NCBI RefSeq assembly: GCF_009467805.1
Contig: NZ_WIAY01000008.1
Location: 70,629-134,628 of the forward strand
DNA length: 64,000 nt
Source of the DNA: Stenotrophomonas nematodicola
GTDB lineage: Bacteria > Pseudomonadota > Gammaproteobacteria > Xanthomonadales > Xanthomonadaceae
Reading direction: 5' to 3'
Shown here: positions 61,655 to 64,000 of the stretch, piece after piece
How the letters are laid out: each line of letters opens with the position of its first letter
Position numbering within the stretch: position 1 is the first letter of the stretch
Position numbers and translations under genes: made by a program
Notes under the pieces: generated by a model
Told to the model about the DNA's origin: nothing
Database searches by the model: none
What the model saw: the letters and a program-made list of their open reading frames with translations, nothing else

Positions 61655-61744
61655 GGGGGACTCGGGGGAGGAAGAATGAAACCGGGGCGTTATTGCACTC
61701 CGATGTGGGCGTGCAGGCAACCTTGTGTGTGGAACGGTGTGGCC

Positions 61745-61767
61745 AGCGGGGCAGAGCCCCGCTCTAC
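61745..61767 (-). repeat. SMAG-type REP element
   Basis: AGCGGGGC-AGA-GCCCCGCT followed by CTAC; on the minus strand it reads GTAG plus an 8-bp stem. It lies between the sirtuin stop and the oxidoreductase start. Confidence 0.85.
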
Positions 61768-61784
61768 GAGGCGGGCCGTGCGCT

Positions 61785-62606
61785 TCAGGCCGATGCGTTC
61801 GCCGGCAGCAGGAATGAGAGGGCGGCCGCGCAGGGCTGCTCCACCTTGAGGGTGAGCAGGTCGTCTGCACGGGTGCGGCCCAGGTTCAGCGCGGCCACCG
61901 GCAGGCCCGCGTTGGCGGCGGCCTGCACGAACCGGAAGCCGGAGTAGACCATCAGCGACGAACCCACCACCAGAACGGCGTCGGCCTGCTGCAGGTGGGC
62001 GTGCACGGCGGCCACGCGCTCGCGGGGCACGCTCTCGCCGAAGAACACCACGTCGGGCTTGAGGAGGCCGCCACACTGCGCGCAGGCAGGTACCTGGAAG
62101 GTGTCGAACGCCACGCCCTCCAGATCGGCGTCGCCGTCCGGGGCCTGCGCTGCGTCCAGGTGCTGCCAGTCGGGGTTGTGTGCCAGCAGGATGTACTGGA
62201 ACGCCTCGCGCGGAATGCGCGCCTCGCAGCCCATGCAGCGCACCTGGTCCAGCCGGCCGTGCAGGTCGATGACGCCCACGCTGCCGGCGCGCTGGTGCAG
62301 CCGGTCCACGTTCTGGGTGAGCAGCACCTCCACCTGCCCGCGCGCCTCCAGCGCCGCCAGCGCGGTGTGGGTGCCGTTGGGCTGGGCCTGGCCGAAGCGG
62401 GGCCATCCCGCCAGGCTGCGCGCCCAGTAACGCTGGCGGGTGGACAGCTCACCCATGAAGGCCTGGTAGGTCACCGGCGGGGTGCGCTTCCACTGGCCAT
62501 CGGCATCGCGGTAGTCGGGGATGCCCGAGTCGGTGCTGCAGCCGGCGCCGGTAAGCACGAACAGGCGCCGGGCGCGGTCGATGAAATCGGCGAGTGCGGG
62601 GGTCAT
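61785..62606 (-). CDS. NAD-dependent deacylase (sirtuin)
   Basis: A 273-residue sirtuin. NAD-binding motifs are LTGAGCSTDSGIPDYRD and LLTQNVDRLHQRAG, the catalytic histidine is in DLHGRLD, and zinc cysteines are CMGC and CAQC. GSSLMVYSGFRFV and the serine/asparagine pattern LNLGRTRADDL complete the Rossmann part. GIPDYRD plus these spacings indicate a class II or SIRT4-like group. The ATG at 62606 gives the normal length. Confidence 0.92.
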   Translation of the reverse strand: MTPALADFIDRARRLFVLTGAGCSTDSGIPDYRDADGQWKRTPPVTYQAFMGELSTRQRYWARSLAGWPRFGQAQPNGTHTALAALEARGQVEVLLTQNVDRLHQRAGSVGVIDLHGRLDQVRCMGCEARIPREAFQYILLAHNPDWQHLDAAQAPDGDADLEGVAFDTFQVPACAQCGGLLKPDVVFFGESVPRERVAAVHAHLQQADAVLVVGSSLMVYSGFRFVQAAANAGLPVAALNLGRTRADDLLTLKVEQPCAAALSFLLPANASA

Positions 62607-62647
62607 GGCGATCAGATGGGGGCGCTGCCGGGCCGGCGCAATTGCCC

Positions 62648-63061
62648 TCAGGGCCCGGGAATGGGCTCGGGCAATGCCGGCACGGCGACCGGCTGGCCGG
62701 CGTCGTCCAGGGCGATCATCACGAAGTGGCCACGCGTGCAGAGTTTGCGCTCGCCGTTGTGCAGGTCTTCGGCGATCAGCTCCACTTCCACCTTCATCGA
62801 GCTGCGGCCCACCTCGACGATGCGGCCGACGGTCTCCACCATCTGTCCGATGCGGATGGGCAGCTTGAAGTCGACCTGGTCCGAGCGGGCGGTGACCACG
62901 GTGCGGCGCGAATAGCGCGCGGCGGCAAGGAAGGCGGCCTTGTCCATCCACGCCAGCGCCTGGCCACCGAACAGGGTGCCCATGTGGTTGGTGTGGTTGG
63001 GGAAGACGATCTCGGCCATGCGGACTTCGATGGGCGGGACGGTGTCAGGGGAAGCGGTCAT
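62648..63061 (-). CDS. YciA-type acyl-CoA thioesterase
   Basis: A 137-residue hotdog-fold protein. VFPNHTNHMGTLFGGQALAWMDKAAFLAAARYSRRTVVTARSDQVDFKLPIRIGQMVE contains the conserved N-H-x(n)-GG and the D of YciA-like thioesterases that hydrolyse diverse acyl-CoAs. The ATG at 63061 (MTASPDTVPPIEVRMAE) is the family start. It lies 41 bp before the sirtuin gene on the same strand. Confidence 0.93.
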   Translation of the reverse strand: MTASPDTVPPIEVRMAEIVFPNHTNHMGTLFGGQALAWMDKAAFLAAARYSRRTVVTARSDQVDFKLPIRIGQMVETVGRIVEVGRSSMKVEVELIAEDLHNGERKLCTRGHFVMIALDDAGQPVAVPALPEPIPGP

Positions 63062-63135
63062 GGGGGCGGCCGGTACATGTGGGGTCGCGCGGATGATACG
63101 GCAGGCGCAGTGAGCGGGTGGCGGGTACCGCCAAA

Positions 63136-63166
63136 CAGACAGCCCCGGCCAGGCCGGGGCTGTCTG
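63136..63166 (-). terminator. Terminator of nrdB
   Basis: CAGACAGCCCCGGCC and GGCCGGGGCTGTCTG form a 15-bp perfect inverted repeat with a single A centre, 23 bp beyond the nrdB stop. On the minus strand only TTTG follows, so termination efficiency is uncertain. Confidence 0.75.
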
Positions 63167-63188
63167 CTTCACGCACGGCAGCGTGGGA

Positions 63189-64000
63189 TCAGAACGACAT
63201 GTCGAAGGCGACTTCGCCCTTCACGCCAACCTGGTAGGCCGAGGAACGGCGCTCGAAGAAGTTGGTCAGTTCCTGCACGTCCTGCAGTTCCATGAAGCTC
63301 AGCGGGTTGCGCACGTTGTACTTCTTTTCCATGCCCAGGCGGTGGAAGTGGTTGTCGGCGCAGTGCTGCAGGTACTGGCGCATGTCGCGGGTGGAAATGC
63401 CCGCCACGCCGCCGGAGAGCACGTCTTCGGCGAACTGCACTTCGCATTCGATGGCTTCGGCGAGCATGTCATACACCTGCTGCTTCATCGCATCGTCGAA
63501 CAGGTCCGGCTCTTCCTCGCGGATCACGTCCACGCATTCAAAGGCGAACTCCATGTGCGCGCTTTCGTCGCGGAACACCCAGTTGGTACCCGAGGCCAGG
63601 CCGTTGAGCAGGCCACGCGAACGGAAGTAGTACACGTAGGCGAATGCAGCAAAGAAGAACAGGCCTTCGATGCACGCCGCGAAGCAGATCTGGTTGAGCA
63701 GGAACTGGCGGCGCTCGTCACGGGTCTCGATGCGCTTGAGGTTCTGGATCGAGTCGATCCACTTGAAGCAGAAGTCGGCCTTCTTCTTGATCGAGTCGAT
63801 GTTCTCCACGGCGTCGAACGCCTTGGCGCGTTCGTCCGGATCGGGCAGATAGTTGTCGAGCAGGGTCAGGTAGAACTGCACGTGCAGCGCTTCTTCGTAC
63901 AGCTGGCGCGACAGGTACATGCGCGCTTCGGGCGCATTCAGGTGCTGATACAGGTTCAGCACCAGGTTGTTGGACACGATCGAATCGCCGGTGGCGAAGA
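63189..64000 (-). CDS. nrdB: Ribonucleotide reductase small subunit, 5' end outside window
   Basis: The last 270 or so residues of the class Ia beta subunit, which holds the di-iron tyrosyl radical. Iron-ligand regions CIEGLFFFAAFAYVYYF and RDESAHMEFAFECVDVI and the C-terminal peptide that docks on the large subunit (GEVAFDMSF) are present. The frame stays open to the right edge (FATGDSIVSNNLVLNLYQHLNAPEARMY), so the true start lies beyond 64000. The large-subunit gene is expected upstream. Confidence 0.95.
   Translation of the reverse strand, partial: FATGDSIVSNNLVLNLYQHLNAPEARMYLSRQLYEEALHVQFYLTLLDNYLPDPDERAKAFDAVENIDSIKKKADFCFKWIDSIQNLKRIETRDERRQFLLNQICFAACIEGLFFFAAFAYVYYFRSRGLLNGLASGTNWVFRDESAHMEFAFECVDVIREEEPDLFDDAMKQQVYDMLAEAIECEVQFAEDVLSGGVAGISTRDMRQYLQHCADNHFHRLGMEKKYNVRNPLSFMELQDVQELTNFFERRSSAYQVGVKGEVAFDMSF

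Overview
The window is about 64 kb of GC-rich gammaproteobacterial chromosome, most likely from Stenotrophomonas or a close Xanthomonadaceae relative. Three things point there: short palindromic repeats that carry a GTAG tetranucleotide (the SMAG family described from S. maltophilia), the gene content and protein sequences (PhoP/PhoQ, TrpS with a C-terminal extension, the BirA-CoaX-SPOR operon), and the dense coding with frequent ATGA overlaps. I see no phage, insertion sequence, CRISPR array or rRNA. One tRNA-Thr(TGT) is present. The window cuts nrdB at its right edge.

Layout, left to right. Positions 1-2000 hold a 61-bp tandem repeat, a catalase-like haem peroxidase and a cytochrome b561. 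From 2001 to 10288 two divergent export modules flank a perfect palindrome: an ABC-2 exporter with a DesK/DesR-type two-component system on the minus strand, and a MacAB-like adaptor/ATPase/double-permease operon on the plus strand. A TonB-dependent receptor (10721-13570) is followed by SMAG repeats, two EamA-family transporters, a KgtP-like permease, an M28 peptidase, an MBL hydrolase, trpS, small envelope proteins, arginase, the tRNA, and the birA-coaX-SPOR operon. Positions 27330-33322 carry mtfA, phoPQ with a small periplasmic protein gene upstream, dusA and a CDF transporter.

Positions 33328-41846 carry an AraC regulator facing ohr, then a tightly overlapping valine-degradation operon (mmsA, acyl-CoA dehydrogenase, enoyl-CoA hydratase, 3-hydroxyisobutyryl-CoA hydrolase, mmsB) divergent from its probable XRE-family regulator. 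A patatin-like phospholipase follows.

The most interesting block is 43938-53504, a minus-strand array of eleven genes: a secreted protein of unknown function, an ECF sigma factor, an RskA-type anti-sigma factor, a fatty-acid desaturase, a flavin oxidoreductase, DUF1365, a cyclopropane-fatty-acid synthase, DUF2878, DUF1295, a second CFA-synthase-like methyltransferase, and a lipocalin. Two near-identical ECF-type promoters (TGCATCC, 16 bp, CGTATCTCC) lie before the first gene and before the desaturase. This reads as a self-regulated stress circuit that remodels membrane acyl chains. In addition, the desaturase Shine-Dalgarno lies in an 11-bp inverted repeat whose other arm is the promoter -10 region.

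The right end has a cobalamin riboswitch with metE, queH, pncA, purU, a LysR regulator, an old-yellow-enzyme reductase, a sirtuin, an acyl-CoA thioesterase and the 3' part of nrdB. Starts were chosen from ribosome-binding sites, overlaps and codon usage; all function calls come from reading motifs and family resemblance by eye, without database searches.
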